Positions 44,266 through 54,071 of a DNA stretch of 64,000 bases are shown here, piece after piece (within the stretch, counting starts at the first letter, position 1; the number at the start of each line of letters is the position of its first letter). Position numbers and translations under genes: made by a program. The notes under the pieces were generated by a model. That model worked only from the letters and a program-made list of their open reading frames with translations. It was not told the origin of the DNA and made no database searches. The DNA is taken from assembly GCF_021462405.1 (NCBI RefSeq), contig NZ_JAKEDU010000001.1, positions 124,001 to 188,000 on the forward strand. The letters run 5' to 3'. The DNA is from Thermus tengchongensis. GTDB taxonomy: Bacteria; Deinococcota; Deinococci; Deinococcales; Thermaceae.

Positions 44266-44697
44266 GTGCCTGTGGACCTTTGGCGGTTGGTGGAGGAAGC
44301 GGTGGAGCCCTTGGACCTCGAGGTCCTGGAGGTGAAGGAAGCCCCCGGGGAGGTCCTGGTCCGTCTGGAGCGCAAGGACGAAAGGCCCATAAGCGTGGCC
44401 GACCTGGAACGGGCTAGCCGGGCCATAGAGGCCGTCCTTGACCGGGTGGACCCCATTCCGGGAAGCTACCGCCTCCTGGTGGAGTCTCCCGGCCCCAAGC
44501 GCCCCCTCTTTACCCGCCGCCACTTCGAGCGCTTCCAGGGTCTAAAGGCCAAGGTGCCGGGGCCCGAGGGCTTCACCGGGCGCATCCTTCGAGTGGAAGA
44601 GGACGAGGTGGTCTTCCAGGTGGGCCAGGAGGAAAAGCGCCTGAGGATCGGCACCTTCCGCGCCAACCTTGCCGAATGGCCCGAGGAGCCCAGGTAA
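44266..44697 (+). CDS. rimP: Ribosome maturation factor RimP
   Basis: A 143-residue protein for 30S assembly. VEPLDLEVLEVKEAPGEVLVRLE and ERASRAIEAVLDRVDPIPGSYRLLVESPGPKRPL (with the conserved EVSSPG-like ESPG block) match RimP, followed by the SM-like C-terminal domain. It is first in the classical rimP-nusA-ylxR-infB operon, which supports the call. GTG at 44266 is used; GTG at 44272 is equally possible. Confidence 0.93.
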   Translation: MPVDLWRLVEEAVEPLDLEVLEVKEAPGEVLVRLERKDERPISVADLERASRAIEAVLDRVDPIPGSYRLLVESPGPKRPLFTRRHFERFQGLKAKVPGPEGFTGRILRVEEDEVVFQVGQEEKRLRIGTFRANLAEWPEEPR

Positions 44698-44720
44698 CAG
44701 CTGAGATTCAGGGAGGAGAG

Positions 44721-45884
44721 ATGAACCGGGAATTCATAGACGCCATGCAGCAACTGGCCTTGGAGCGGGGGGTCACCACCGAGGAGATCCTCGAGGCCTT
44801 CAAGGAAGCCCTGCGCAAGGCCTACATCAAGCGGCAAAAGGGGTACCGCAAGGAGGAGATCGAGGCGGGTAAGGGCCCAGAGGTGGACGTGTACATCGAT
44901 CCCCAGACCGGCCGCATCGAGATGGTGGAGGTCCGCCGCGTGGTGGAGAAGGTGGAGGACCCCGACAAGGAAATCGCCCTCTCCGAGGCCCTCCAGTACG
45001 ACCCCGAGGTCCAGGTGGGGGACGAGATGGAGTTCCCCATCGACCCCGAGGGCCTCTCCCGCATGGCCATCCAGGACCTGCGTCAGATCCTCACCCAGCG
45101 CCTCAAGGAGTCCGAGCGCAACCGCATCTACAACGAGTACAAGGACAAGGAGGGCCAGGTCCTCACCGGGGTGGTGACGCGGGTGGACAACCGGGGCAAC
45201 GTCTTCGTGGAGTTGGGCCGGGGAGAGGCCTACCTCCCCAAGAGCGAACAGATCCCCACCGAGCGCTACTACCCCGGCCAGCGCCTCAAGGTGTACCTGA
45301 AGAAGGTGGACCGCTCCGCCAAAGGCCCTTCCCTGATCGTGAGCCGGGCCCACGAGAAGCTGCTGGAGCACCTCTTGAAGCAGGAGGTCCCCGAGATCGC
45401 CGAGGGCATCGTGGAGATCAAGGCCATCGCCCGCGAACCCGGCCGCCGCAGCAAGGTGGCGGTGATGACCCACAACCCCAATGTGGACCCCATCGGGGCC
45501 TGCATTGGCCACAAGGGCCAGCGCATCCAAGCGGTTTCCGCCGAGCTAGGCCGGGAGAAGGTGGACATCATCCTCTGGGCCAAGGATCCCAAGGAATTCA
45601 TCCGCAACGCCCTCTCCCCCGCCCAGGTGGGTTCCATCGAGCTGGAACCCGATGGGCAGAAGGCCCGGGTCAAGGTGACCAAGGACCAGCACTCCCTGGC
45701 CATCGGCACCGGCGGGCAAAACGTGCGCCTGGCCTCCAAGCTCACGGGTTACGAGATCCACTTTGAGGAGGCGGAGATCTCCGACCTGGACGAGGCCATT
45801 CGCAAGGCCGCCCAGGAGGAAGCCGAAACCCCCAGCCGGGCCAAAGAGGAATTCGAGAAACTCTTCCGGGATCTTTCCCAGTAA
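44721..45884 (+). CDS. nusA: Transcription termination/antitermination factor NusA
   Basis: A 387-residue RNA-polymerase-binding factor that modulates pausing and termination. Order: N-terminal polymerase-binding domain (NREFIDAMQQLALERGVTTEEILEAFKEAL in blocks), S1 domain (LTGVVTRVDNRGNVFVELGRGEAYLP), KH1 (EIKAIAREPGRRSKVAV, IGACIGHKGQRIQAVSAELG) and KH2 (LAIGTGGQNVRLASKLTGYEI). The acidic C-terminal repeats of E. coli NusA are absent, as in many bacteria. Start at ATG 44721 with GGGAGGAGAG upstream; the frame is open 15 codons further into rimP. Confidence 0.95.
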   Translation: MNREFIDAMQQLALERGVTTEEILEAFKEALRKAYIKRQKGYRKEEIEAGKGPEVDVYIDPQTGRIEMVEVRRVVEKVEDPDKEIALSEALQYDPEVQVGDEMEFPIDPEGLSRMAIQDLRQILTQRLKESERNRIYNEYKDKEGQVLTGVVTRVDNRGNVFVELGRGEAYLPKSEQIPTERYYPGQRLKVYLKKVDRSAKGPSLIVSRAHEKLLEHLLKQEVPEIAEGIVEIKAIAREPGRRSKVAVMTHNPNVDPIGACIGHKGQRIQAVSAELGREKVDIILWAKDPKEFIRNALSPAQVGSIELEPDGQKARVKVTKDQHSLAIGTGGQNVRLASKLTGYEIHFEEAEISDLDEAIRKAAQEEAETPSRAKEEFEKLFRDLSQ

Positions 45885-46162
45885 TGGCGAAGCATGTCCC
45901 CATCCGCATGTGCGTGGCGTGCCGCAGGAGGCGGCCCAAGGGGGAGCTTTTGCGGATCCTGCTCATGCCGGAGGGGCTTCGCCTGGACCCCACGGGAAAA
46001 CTGCCGGGCAGGGGGGCTTATGTCTGCCCCGACAACCCCGAGTGCTGGACGGAAAAGAAACTCAGGCGCTTTGCCGGGAGCCGGGCGAAGGCTTTATCGG
46101 AAGCGCTCATCGCCCTTTTAGGAGGTACGGATGGCCAAAGTACGCATCTACCAGCTGGCTAA
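45884..46162 (+). CDS. YlxR family RNA-binding protein
   Basis: A 92-residue protein of the YlxR/DUF448 family, found between nusA and infB in many bacteria and thought to bind RNA or nucleoid. Its signature is intact: RMCVACRRRRPKGELLRIL, then GKLPGRGAYVCPDNPECWTEK. The ATG shares its A with the nusA stop (TAATG), and the last 32 bases overlap infB, so the last ten residues are unlikely to be conserved. Confidence 0.9.
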   Translation: MAKHVPIRMCVACRRRRPKGELLRILLMPEGLRLDPTGKLPGRGAYVCPDNPECWTEKKLRRFAGSRAKALSEALIALLGGTDGQSTHLPAG

Positions 46163-47846
46163 AGAGCTGGGCATGACCAGCGAGGAGCTCCTGGAGCTCC
46201 TAGACCAGATGGGAGTTCCCTACAAGTCCCACGCCTCCACCCTTTCCGAGGAGGATGCGGAGGCGGTGCGGGAACTGGTAAAAGAGCAGCGGGGCCTTCA
46301 GGAGAAGCTGGCGGAGGAGGAGCGCAGGAAAGCCCTACCCCGAAGGCCTCCCGTGGTGGTGATCATGGGCCACGTGGACCACGGGAAGACCACCCTCCTG
46401 GACTACCTGCGGAAAAGCCGCATCGCCGAGAAGGAAGCGGGGGGAATCACCCAGCACGTGGGTGCCTTTGAGGTGAAGACTCCCCAGGGCACGGTGGTTT
46501 TCATCGACACCCCGGGGCACGAGGCCTTCACCACCATAAGGCAACGGGGAGCCAAGGTGGCGGACCTCGCCGTCATCGTCATCGCTGCCGACGACGGGAT
46601 CATGCCCCAAACGGACGAGGCCATCGCCCACGCCAAGGCCGCCGGGGCCAGGATCATCTTCGCCCTGAACAAGATGGACCTTCCCCAGGCCGACCCTGAG
46701 CGGGTCAAGCGCCAGCTCATGGAGCGGGGCTTTGTACCCGAAGAGTACGGCGGGGAGGCCATCGTGGTGCCCATCAGCGCCAAAACGGGCCAAGGGGTGC
46801 AGGACCTTTTGGAGATGATCCTCCTCATCGCCGAGCTGGAGGACTACCGGGCCGACCCGAACGCCGAGCCCAAAGGGGTTGTCCTCGAGTCCAAGCTGGA
46901 CAAGCAAGCGGGCATTATCGCCAACATGCTGGTCCAGGAGGGCACCTTCCGGGTGGGGGATTACGTGGTGGCCGGGGAGGTCTTTGGCCGCATCCGGGCC
47001 ATGATGGACGCCGACGGCAACCAGCGCAAGGAGGCGGGCCCGGGGAGCGCCGTGCAGGTTTTGGGCTTCCAGGAGCTACCCCAAGCGGGGGAGGTGGTGG
47101 AGTGGGTGCCGGACCTCGAGGCGGCCAAAGAGATCACCGAGGAGCGCAAGGAGGAGCGAAGGGCCCGGGAGGAAGCAGAGCGGGAGCGCCGCCCCAGGAC
47201 CATGGCGGACCTCCTCCGCGCCCTCCAGGAGGAGGGGAAGAAGGAGGTGAACCTGATCCTGCGGGCGGACACCCAGGGCTCCCTGGAGGCCATCCAGCAC
47301 ATTCTGGCCAAGGAAAGCACCGAGGAGGTGAAGATCAACGTCCTCTTGGCCCAGGTGGGGGCCCCTACCGAATCCGATGTCCTCCTGGCGCAGACCGCCA
47401 ACGCCGCCATTCTGGCCTTTGGGGTGAACCCACCAGGCTCGGTGAAGAAGGCGGCGGAAAGCAAGGGGGTTCTCCTCAAAACCTTCCGCATCATCTATGA
47501 CCTCATCGACGAGGTCCGGTCCATGGTCAAAGGGCAGCGGGAACCCAAGTTCAAGGAGGAGGTCCTGGGCCGGGCCGAGGTGCGGGCCATCTTCCGCCTG
47601 CCCGGGGGCAAGCAGGTGGCGGGATGCATGGTCACCCAGGGCAAGGTGGTGCGCGGCGCCGAGGTGAGGGTGTTGCGCAAGGGCGAGGAAATCTGGAAGG
47701 GGAAAATGGCCAGCCTCAAGCGCTTCAAGGAGGACGTGCGGGAGGTGGCCCAGGGCTACGAGTGCGGCATCGGCCTCGAGGGGTTCGACGACTTCCAAGA
47801 AGGGGATATCATAGAGGTTTTCCAGATGGTGGAGGTGCCGGCGTAG
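46131..47846 (+). CDS. infB: Translation initiation factor IF-2
   Basis: A 571-residue GTPase that brings initiator tRNA to the 30S subunit. An N-terminal IF2-N domain (KVRIYQLAKELGMTSEELLELLDQMG) is followed by the G domain with GHVDHGKTT (G1), GGITQHVGAF (G2), DTPGHEAF (G3) and NKMD (G4). Domains II, III and C2 (EEIWKGKMASLKRFKEDVREVAQGYECGIGL) follow. It lacks the long variable N-terminal region of enterobacterial IF-2, like other Thermus IF-2. Last classical gene of the operon. Confidence 0.96.
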   Translation: MAKVRIYQLAKELGMTSEELLELLDQMGVPYKSHASTLSEEDAEAVRELVKEQRGLQEKLAEEERRKALPRRPPVVVIMGHVDHGKTTLLDYLRKSRIAEKEAGGITQHVGAFEVKTPQGTVVFIDTPGHEAFTTIRQRGAKVADLAVIVIAADDGIMPQTDEAIAHAKAAGARIIFALNKMDLPQADPERVKRQLMERGFVPEEYGGEAIVVPISAKTGQGVQDLLEMILLIAELEDYRADPNAEPKGVVLESKLDKQAGIIANMLVQEGTFRVGDYVVAGEVFGRIRAMMDADGNQRKEAGPGSAVQVLGFQELPQAGEVVEWVPDLEAAKEITEERKEERRAREEAERERRPRTMADLLRALQEEGKKEVNLILRADTQGSLEAIQHILAKESTEEVKINVLLAQVGAPTESDVLLAQTANAAILAFGVNPPGSVKKAAESKGVLLKTFRIIYDLIDEVRSMVKGQREPKFKEEVLGRAEVRAIFRLPGGKQVAGCMVTQGKVVRGAEVRVLRKGEEIWKGKMASLKRFKEDVREVAQGYECGIGLEGFDDFQEGDIIEVFQMVEVPA

Positions 47847-47854
47847 GAGGTTCC

Positions 47855-48220
47855 TTGCGCTGGATCCAGCGGTCTTACTCCGGGGCCTGCCCTTCCTTAG
47901 GGCCATGGAAGATCCCAGGGAAGGCTTGGGGAAGGTTAGGGCTGGCCCTGGCCATCCTGGCCCTGGTCCTTCAAGGCCTACCTCCTTTCCCTGTGGGAAA
48001 GGGGAAGGCGGAAGCCGGGCTTCACGCCAAGGGACCTGCTTGGGTCCTTAAGGAGGACCGCCAGGGAAACGGGCTTACCCCCCTGCCCCAGGCTCCCACC
48101 CGGCCTCCCCATTTTTCCCTCCAGCCCCAGAAGAGGGAGGCCAAGCCACCCTCACGGGAAACCTCTTCCTCACCCCACCTTTACCTCCTTTATGGCCGCC
48201 TCCAGATGGATGGAGGCTAG
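47855..48220 (+). CDS. Small single-pass membrane or secreted protein downstream of infB, unknown
   Basis: From a TTG at 47855, four bases after AGGAGG (47845-47850, overlapping the infB stop), runs a 121-codon frame. The product has a positively charged start, one hydrophobic helix near residues 27-45 (GRLGLALAILALVLQGLPPF), then a hydrophilic Pro/Ser-rich tail. No family recognised. Evidence for reality: a good ribosome site, a well-formed membrane segment, and filling of an otherwise empty 490-base gap. The charged-hydrophobic-polar order fits a secreted or anchored peptide. Confidence 0.5.
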   Translation: MRWIQRSYSGACPSLGPWKIPGKAWGRLGLALAILALVLQGLPPFPVGKGKAEAGLHAKGPAWVLKEDRQGNGLTPLPQAPTRPPHFSLQPQKREAKPPSRETSSSPHLYLLYGRLQMDGG

Positions 48221-48239
48221 GGCCTGGAATTTCTTCCCA

Positions 48240-48256
48240 CGCCGGGCCATCCGGCG
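48240..48256 (+). terminator. Hairpin after the infB operon
   Basis: CGCCGG/CCGGCG stem (48240-48245 with 48251-48256, loop of 5) in the gap before secDF. No T-run. TAGGAT at about 48274 could be the -10 of secDF, but no -35 is clear. Confidence 0.4.
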
Positions 48257-48339
48257 CACTCACATTTAGGCTCTAGGATACGGCTTCAAGCACTTCTGCT
48301 AGCGAATCGGGCACATGGGTGCCCCAAAAGGTGAAGGGT

Positions 48340-50547
48340 ATGAATCGAAAGCTTCTCAACGGACTTCTCCTCCTAGGCCTTTTCCTCCTGGCCCTCCTCA
48401 TGGTCTGGAAGCCCTGGGCTCCCGGGGAACCCAAGGTCAAGTTGGGGCTTGATCTTAAAGGAGGCCTTCGCATCGTCCTCGAGGCCGCCGTGGAAAACCC
48501 CACCCCCGACGACCTGGAAAAGGCCCGCACCGTCTTGGAAAACCGCATCAACGCCCTGGGGGTGGCCGAGCCCCTGATCCAAATCCAGGGGCAGAAGCGC
48601 ATCGTGGTGGAGCTTCCCGGCCTCTCCCAGGCGGACCAGGACCGGGCCCTTAAGCTCATCGGCCAGCGGGCGGTCTTGGAGTTCCGCATCGTTAAGGAAG
48701 GGGCCACGGGCACCACCGTGGCCCAGATCAACCAGGCCCTCAGGGAAAACCCAAGGCTCAAGCGGGAAGACCTGGAAAAGGACCTCATCAAGCCCGAGGA
48801 CCTGGGCCCAGCCCTTCTTACGGGCGCGGATCTGGCCGATGCCCGGGCGGTCTTCGACCAGTTCGGCCGCCCCCAGGTGGCCCTCACCTTCACCCCGGAA
48901 GGGGCCAAGAAGTTTGAGGAGGTCACCCGGGCCAACGTGGGCAAGCGGCTGGCCATCGTCCTGGACGGCAAGGTCTACACCGCCCCCGTGATCCGCCAGG
49001 CCATCACCGGGGGGCAGGCGGTGATCGAGGGGCTTTCGGGCCTCGAGGAGGCCAGCGAGATCGCCCTGGTCCTACGCTCCGGGGCCTTGCCCGTCTCCCT
49101 GGAAGTGGCGGAAATCCGCTCAATAGGCCCCACCCTGGGCCAGGACGCCATCCAGGCGGGCATCCGCTCGGCCCTCATCGGCACCCTGGCCATCTTCCTC
49201 CTCATCTTCGCCTACTACGGCTTTAGCCTTGGCCTGGTGGCCTCCTTGGGCCTCATCTACACCTCGGTCTTGATCCTGGGCCTCCTTTCGGGCCTTGGGG
49301 CCACCCTGACCCTCCCCGGCATCGCCGGCCTGGTCCTCACCCTGGGGGCGGCGGTGGACGGGAACGTCCTCTCCTTTGAGCGCATCAAGGAGGAGCTAAG
49401 GGCAGGAAAGAAGTTCCGCCAGGCCATCCCCGAGGGCTTCAAGCACTCCACCCTCACCATCCTGGACGTGAACATCGCCCACCTCCTGGCGGCAGCGGCC
49501 CTTTACCAGTACGCCACCGGGCCGGTGCGGGGCTTCGCGGTCATCCTGGCCATCGGGGTGGTGGCCAGCGTCTTCTCCAACCTGGTCTTCAGCCGCTACC
49601 TCCTGGAGCGCCTGGCGGACCGGGGGGAGATCCGCCCCCCCATGTGGCTGGTGGACCCCAGGTTCAACTTCATGGGCCCAGCCCGCTTCATCACCGCGGC
49701 CACGCTCCTCCTGGCGGCGCTGGCGGCGGGGGTGGTCTTCACCAAGGGCTTCAACTACTCCATCGACTTCACCGGGGGCACCGCCTACACCGTGCGCACA
49801 GGAACCGAGGTGGGCGTGGACACCCTGAGGCGCTTCCTGGAGGAGAAGGGCTTCCCCGCCAAGGAGGCGGTGATCACCCAGGTGCAGGCCCCCACCGCCG
49901 ACTACCGGGAGTTTTCCCTGAAGCTCCCCCCCCTGCCCGACGCCAAACGGCTGGAGCTGGAGGAGCTTTTCGCCTCGGAGCTCAAGGCCACGGTCCTCAC
50001 CTCGGAGACCGTGGGCCCCGCCATCGGCTCCGAGCTAAGGCGGAACGCGGTGATGGCGGTGCTGGTGGGCCTGGGCCTCATCCTCCTCTACGTGGCCTTC
50101 CGCTTTGACTGGACCTTCGGGGTGGCCAGCGTGCTGGCGGTGGCCCACGACGTGGCCATCGTGGCGGGGATGTATAGCCTTTTGGGCCTGGAGTTCTCCA
50201 TCCCCACCATCGCCGCCCTCCTCACCATCGTGGGTTACTCCATCAACGACTCCATCGTGGTCTCCGACCGCATCCGGGAAAACCAGAAGCTCCTGCGGGG
50301 GGTGCCCTACCGGGAGATGGTGAACCGCTCCATCAACCAGACCCTCTCCCGCACGGTGATGACCAGCCTCACCACCCTCCTGCCCATCATCGCCCTCCTC
50401 TTCCTGGGGGGAAGCGTCTTGAGGGACTTCTCCTTGGCCATCTTCGTGGGCATCTTCGTGGGCACCTACAGCTCCATCTACGTGGTGAGCGCCCTGGTGG
50501 TGTTCTGGAAGGAACTGCGGCAAGCGCGGGCCAAGAAGGCCGCGTAG
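48340..50547 (+). CDS. secDF: Protein translocase accessory protein SecDF (fusion)
   Basis: A 735-residue fusion of SecD and SecF that uses the proton gradient to pull exported proteins through SecYEG. Twelve membrane helices; the large P1 periplasmic domain spans about residues 35-265. Functional residues fall at T. thermophilus numbering: D340 in [16 protein letters not shown]637 in [14 protein letters not shown], and R671 in [11 protein letters not shown]. The start at ATG 48340 (ribosome site AAGGTGAAGGG) reproduces this numbering; a GTG at 48319 would add seven residues. Confidence 0.97.
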   Translation: MNRKLLNGLLLLGLFLLALLMVWKPWAPGEPKVKLGLDLKGGLRIVLEAAVENPTPDDLEKARTVLENRINALGVAEPLIQIQGQKRIVVELPGLSQADQDRALKLIGQRAVLEFRIVKEGATGTTVAQINQALRENPRLKREDLEKDLIKPEDLGPALLTGADLADARAVFDQFGRPQVALTFTPEGAKKFEEVTRANVGKRLAIVLDGKVYTAPVIRQAITGGQAVIEGLSGLEEASEIALVLRSGALPVSLEVAEIRSIGPTLGQDAIQAGIRSALIGTLAIFLLIFAYYGFSLGLVASLGLIYTSVLILGLLSGLGATLTLPGIAGLVLTLGAAVDGNVLSFERIKEELRAGKKFRQAIPEGFKHSTLTILDVNIAHLLAAAALYQYATGPVRGFAVILAIGVVASVFSNLVFSRYLLERLADRGEIRPPMWLVDPRFNFMGPARFITAATLLLAALAAGVVFTKGFNYSIDFTGGTAYTVRTGTEVGVDTLRRFLEEKGFPAKEAVITQVQAPTADYREFSLKLPPLPDAKRLELEELFASELKATVLTSETVGPAIGSELRRNAVMAVLVGLGLILLYVAFRFDWTFGVASVLAVAHDVAIVAGMYSLLGLEFSIPTIAALLTIVGYSINDSIVVSDRIRENQKLLRGVPYREMVNRSINQTLSRTVMTSLTTLLPIIALLFLGGSVLRDFSLAIFVGIFVGTYSSIYVVSALVVFWKELRQARAKKAA

Positions 50548-50559
50548 CCCCTAGCCGGG

Positions 50560-50588
50560 GGGGGCGGGACCTGTGCGGTCCCGCCCCC
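50560..50588 (+). terminator. Terminator of secDF
   Basis: Perfect 12-base-pair stem (50560-50571 with 50577-50588), 5-base loop, followed by GTTGTTCT. It lies 12 bases after the secDF stop. TAGACT (50596-50601) just after it may serve as the -10 of the next gene. Confidence 0.8.
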
Positions 50589-50618
50589 GTTGTTCTAGAC
50601 TCGGGGAAAGGGGTAGGC

Positions 50619-51374
50619 ATGGGGGATTTCAGGGGAAAGACAGCGCTCGTCACCGGAGGGGGAAGCGGCATCGGCCTGGCCATCGCCCGGGCCTTCGCCC
50701 AGAAGGGGGCCAGGGTACTGGTCCACGACGTGAAGGACGCCTCCGCCCTAGCGGCGGAACTGGGCGGGGTGTTCCTCCAGGCGGACCTAGGGGACCCTAA
50801 GGCCGTGGAGGAACTGGGAGAGCAAGCGGCCCGGTACGGCGTGGACATCCTGGTGAACAACGCCGGCTTCCAACACATCGACCCCGTGGAGGACTTTCCC
50901 TTGGAAACCTGGCAAAGGATGCTCCAGGTGATGCTCACCGCCCCCTTCCAGCTCACCAAGGCGCTCCTTCCCGGGATGAAGGCCAAGGGCTGGGGGCGTA
51001 TCCTCAATATCGCCAGCGTCCACGGCCTGGTGGCAAGCCCCTTCAAGAGCGCCTACATCGCCGCCAAGCACGGCCTCATCGGCCTCACCCGAACGGTGGC
51101 CCTGGAAGCGGGGCCCTTCGGGGTCACGGTGAACGCCATCGCCCCCGCCTACGTGCGCACCCCCCTGGTGGAGAACCAGATCGCCGACCAGGCCCGCACC
51201 CTGGGCATACCGGAAAGCGAGGTGGTGGAGAAGGTCTTCCTGGCCCAGGCCGCGGTGAAGCGGCTCATCGAGCCCGAGGAGGTGGCCGAGCTCGCCCTCT
51301 TCCTGGCCTCGGAGAAGGCGGGGGCCATCACCGGCGCCGTCTTCCCCATCGACCTGGGCTGGACCGCCCGCTAG
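50619..51374 (+). CDS. Short-chain dehydrogenase, 3-hydroxybutyrate-dehydrogenase-like
   Basis: A 251-residue classical SDR with the nucleotide motif [11 protein letters not shown] (residues 13-23), NNAGFQH, the catalytic Ser of [23 protein letters not shown] and the YxxxK pair in it. The overall pattern, including [16 protein letters not shown] and [20 protein letters not shown], is that of D-3-hydroxybutyrate dehydrogenases. It is transcribed alone on the plus strand, convergent with the minus-strand acyl-CoA cluster; its stop overlaps the racemase-like gene stop by four bases. Confidence 0.85.
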   Translation: MGDFRGKTALVTGGGSGIGLAIARAFAQKGARVLVHDVKDASALAAELGGVFLQADLGDPKAVEELGEQAARYGVDILVNNAGFQHIDPVEDFPLETWQRMLQVMLTAPFQLTKALLPGMKAKGWGRILNIASVHGLVASPFKSAYIAAKHGLIGLTRTVALEAGPFGVTVNAIAPAYVRTPLVENQIADQARTLGIPESEVVEKVFLAQAAVKRLIEPEEVAELALFLASEKAGAITGAVFPIDLGWTAR

Positions 51375-52204
51375 CCCCGCACGGCCCGGAGGGGGACCCC
51401 TTTCTCCTTGCCCCAGGCCTCCCACTCTTGGGCGGTCCTCCCTTGAAAGAAGGCCCGTAGCCGCTCATAAGGCGCAAGGCCGGGTTTGGCCGGGCTGAAG
51501 GCCGCCGCAAGCAACTCTGGTAGACCTGCCTCCTCACAAAACCGGGCCCAGAAATGGGGCTCCAAGGCGGCCAAGGCCACCTGCCCCTGCCGGGCAGGGT
51601 AAACCCCATAGCAAAGGACCGAGCCATCCAGAAAGGGAATCGGGGGATAGGCCACGGCCTTGACCGCTTCGGAGAGGGCCACCTCGTACACCCCGCCCCC
51701 CAGGAGAAGCCCCTTGAGGGCGGTGAGGGCCAGGGCGTAGGCCCCGGCCAGGTCGGCGAACTGGAAGGCCTGCCAGGGAAAGCGCCCGAGAAGCCCCGCC
51801 TCCGCCAAATAGGTGAGGTCATGGCCAGGGTCGGGAACATCCGGGTAACCCCGAAGCCGGGCGTAGACCAGGCGGGGGTTGACCCCAAGGAGCACCTCAG
51901 GCCCGAGGCCCATCCGCTCCATGACCCCGGGGCGGTTGGACTCCAGGAGAACGGCGGCTTCCCTTACCAGGACCAACAACCTCTCCCGATCCTTCCCCCT
52001 CTTTAGGTCAAGGGTCAGGACCTCCTTTTCCCCGTTCAAAAAGCGGTAGGCCTCCGGGGCCCAGTCCCTAAGGGGATCCCCTTGCGGAGGCTCCACCTTG
52101 ACCACGGGAAAACCCAAATCCCCAAGAAGCTTTCCCGCCAAGGGCCCGGGAAGCAGCCGGGTCAGGTCCAGAACCTTACCTGGGGGCCATGCGCAGGGCG
52201 CCAT
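51371..52204 (-). CDS. Short CaiB/BaiF-family protein, alpha-methylacyl-CoA-racemase-like
   Basis: A 277-residue member of class III CoA transferases/AMACR. The usual length is 360-400, so the C-terminal part is missing or reduced. [39 protein letters not shown] in the N-terminus is the CoA-binding signature. [11 protein letters not shown] (H128) and FADLAGAY (D151) resemble the His-Asp pair of methylacyl-CoA racemases; CoA transferases generally lack that His. Role suggested: epimerising 2-methyl branched acyl-CoAs for beta-oxidation by the neighbours (inference). ATG at 52204 overlaps the upstream SDR gene by 29 bases. Confidence 0.75.
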   Translation of the reverse strand: MAPCAWPPGKVLDLTRLLPGPLAGKLLGDLGFPVVKVEPPQGDPLRDWAPEAYRFLNGEKEVLTLDLKRGKDRERLLVLVREAAVLLESNRPGVMERMGLGPEVLLGVNPRLVYARLRGYPDVPDPGHDLTYLAEAGLLGRFPWQAFQFADLAGAYALALTALKGLLLGGGVYEVALSEAVKAVAYPPIPFLDGSVLCYGVYPARQGQVALAALEPHFWARFCEEAGLPELLAAAFSPAKPGLAPYERLRAFFQGRTAQEWEAWGKEKGVPLRAVRG

Positions 52205-52907
52205 CCAGGCGGATCACCTCCCCGTTCAGCATGGGGTTTTCCAGGATGTGGAGGACCAACAGGGCGTACTCTTCTGGCCGGCCCAGGCGCTTAGGGAAGG
52301 GCACCTGTTCCGCCAACGAGGCCTTGGCCTTTTCAGGAAGCCCTTGAAGAAGGGGGGTATCGAAGAGGCCTGGGGCCACGGTCACCACCCGGATGCCCCA
52401 GTCCGCCAGCTCCCGGGCAGCGGGAAGGGTGAGGCCCACCACGCCCCCCTTACTGGCGGCGTAGGCCGCCTGGCCCACCTGGCCCTCAAAGGCAGCCACG
52501 CTGGCGGTGTTCACGATGACTCCCCGCTGCCCCTCGGCGTCGGGAGGGTTCTCCCGCATGGCCCAAGCCGCCAGACGCAACACGTTGAAGGTGCCCAAGA
52601 GGTTCACCTCCACCACCTTGCGGAAGCCCTCCAGGTCGTGGGGGCCTTCTCGGCCCAAAATCTTGCGGGCCAGGCCGATCCCCGCCGCGTTCACCACGGC
52701 GAAGAGAGGAGCCTGGGAGGCCGCGAGCTCCACCGCCCGCTTGGCATCCTCCTCCCGGGCCACATCCCCCTCCAGGTACTGGAGGCCGGGAGCCTCCCCC
52801 CGCCTGAGGTCCAAGACCACCACCCTGTAGCCCCTATCCCTTAGGGCCAGGGCTGCGGCCCGTCCGAGCCCCGAGGCCCCACCCGTCACCAAGGCGCTTC
52901 GTTCCAT
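52176..52907 (-). CDS. SDR family 3-hydroxyacyl-CoA dehydrogenase-like
   Basis: A 243-residue [14 protein letters not shown] nucleotide motif (residues 8-18), DLRR (Asp, so NAD), [29 protein letters not shown] with the catalytic Ser, Tyr and Lys, and [10 protein letters not shown]. The pattern [30 protein letters not shown] follows the type II (HSD17B10-like) 3-hydroxyacyl-CoA dehydrogenases. Together with the thiolase and the acyl-CoA dehydrogenase encoded just upstream it supplies three of the four beta-oxidation steps; no enoyl-CoA hydratase is in the window. Confidence 0.85.
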   Translation of the reverse strand: MERSALVTGGASGLGRAAALALRDRGYRVVVLDLRRGEAPGLQYLEGDVAREEDAKRAVELAASQAPLFAVVNAAGIGLARKILGREGPHDLEGFRKVVEVNLLGTFNVLRLAAWAMRENPPDAEGQRGVIVNTASVAAFEGQVGQAAYAASKGGVVGLTLPAARELADWGIRVVTVAPGLFDTPLLQGLPEKAKASLAEQVPFPKRLGRPEEYALLVLHILENPMLNGEVIRLDGALRMAPR

Positions 52908-52916
52908 GGTCCACCC

Positions 52917-54071
52917 CTAGATCCGTTGGATGATGGTGGCCGTGGCTTGGCCGTGGCCGATGCACATCACCTGCAGGCCGAACTCCCCCCCGGTGCGTTC
53001 CAGCTCGTGGAGGAGCTTGGTCATAAGGACCGCCCCCGTGGCCCCCAAGGGGTGGCCGTGGGCGATGGCCCCGCCGTTGGGGTTCACCCTCTCCGGGTCG
53101 GGGCCAAGCTCCCGCAGGAAGGCCAGGACCACGCTGGCGAAGGCCTCGTTGATCTCGATGACGTCGATGTCCTTGAGGGAAAGCCCGGCCCGCTCCAGGG
53201 CCTTCCTCGTGGCGGGGATCACCTCCAGAAGCTGCAGGGTGGGGTCCCCCGCCACCACCACCCGGGCGAGGAAGCGGGCCCGGGGGCGAAGGCCCAAGGC
53301 CTGGGCCTTCTCCCGGTCCCCCAGGAGGAGGGCCGCCGCCCCGTCGGAGATCTGGCTGGAGTTACCGGCGGTCACCACCCCGTCCTCCCGGAAGACGGGC
53401 TTCAAGGCCAGCATCCGCTCGTAGTCCACGTCGAAACGCACCCCTTCGTCGCGGTCCAGCAGGAAAGGCCTTCCCTCCCCATCCACCCCCTCCAGGGGAA
53501 GGATCTGGTCCCGGAAGCGCCCCTCCTGGATGGCCCGGGCCGCCCGCCTGTGGGAGAGGTAGCCCCACTCGTCCAGCTCCTCCCGGCAGAGGCCATACTT
53601 CTCTGCGATGCGTTCCGCGCTTTCCCCTTGGTGGACGAGCTCATAACGCCGGAAAAGGGCAGGGTTCAAGGTGTGGAAGCCGCCCCCGATGTCGGAGAAC
53701 ATGGGGCATCGGGTCATGCTCTCCACCCCTCCGGCGATGGCGAAGTCCAGGTCCCCGGCGGCGATGGCCTGGGCGGCGAAGTGAATGGCCTGCTGGCTGG
53801 AGCCGCACATGCGGTTTAGGCTTACCGCAGGCACCTCCTTGGGCAGGCGGGAGAGGAGGACGGCCAGCCGGCCCACGTTGGCCCCCTGCTCCCCGGTTTG
53901 GGTCACGCACCCCGTGACCACGTCCCCGATGAGGTGGGGGTCGATCCCCGTCCGCTCTAGGAGGGCATCCAAGACCCGGGCGTAAAGGGCGTCGGGCCGC
54001 CACGCCCTTAAAGCCCCGTTCCGCTTGCCGATGGGGGTGCGCACCGCTTCCAGGATCACCGGCTCTCCCAT
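52917..54071 (-). CDS. Thiolase (acetyl-CoA acyltransferase)
   Basis: A 384-residue thiolase. The acyl-accepting Cys is C89 in NRMCGSSQQAIHFAAQAI; the catalytic His is in NGGAIAHGHPLGATGA and the second Cys in VMCIGHGQATA. It removes acetyl-CoA from 3-ketoacyl-CoA in beta-oxidation, or the reverse. Length and motifs are normal. It overlaps the acyl-CoA dehydrogenase gene by 16 bases and lies nine bases before the SDR gene. Confidence 0.93.
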   Translation of the reverse strand: MGEPVILEAVRTPIGKRNGALRAWRPDALYARVLDALLERTGIDPHLIGDVVTGCVTQTGEQGANVGRLAVLLSRLPKEVPAVSLNRMCGSSQQAIHFAAQAIAAGDLDFAIAGGVESMTRCPMFSDIGGGFHTLNPALFRRYELVHQGESAERIAEKYGLCREELDEWGYLSHRRAARAIQEGRFRDQILPLEGVDGEGRPFLLDRDEGVRFDVDYERMLALKPVFREDGVVTAGNSSQISDGAAALLLGDREKAQALGLRPRARFLARVVVAGDPTLQLLEVIPATRKALERAGLSLKDIDVIEINEAFASVVLAFLRELGPDPERVNPNGGAIAHGHPLGATGAVLMTKLLHELERTGGEFGLQVMCIGHGQATATIIQRI

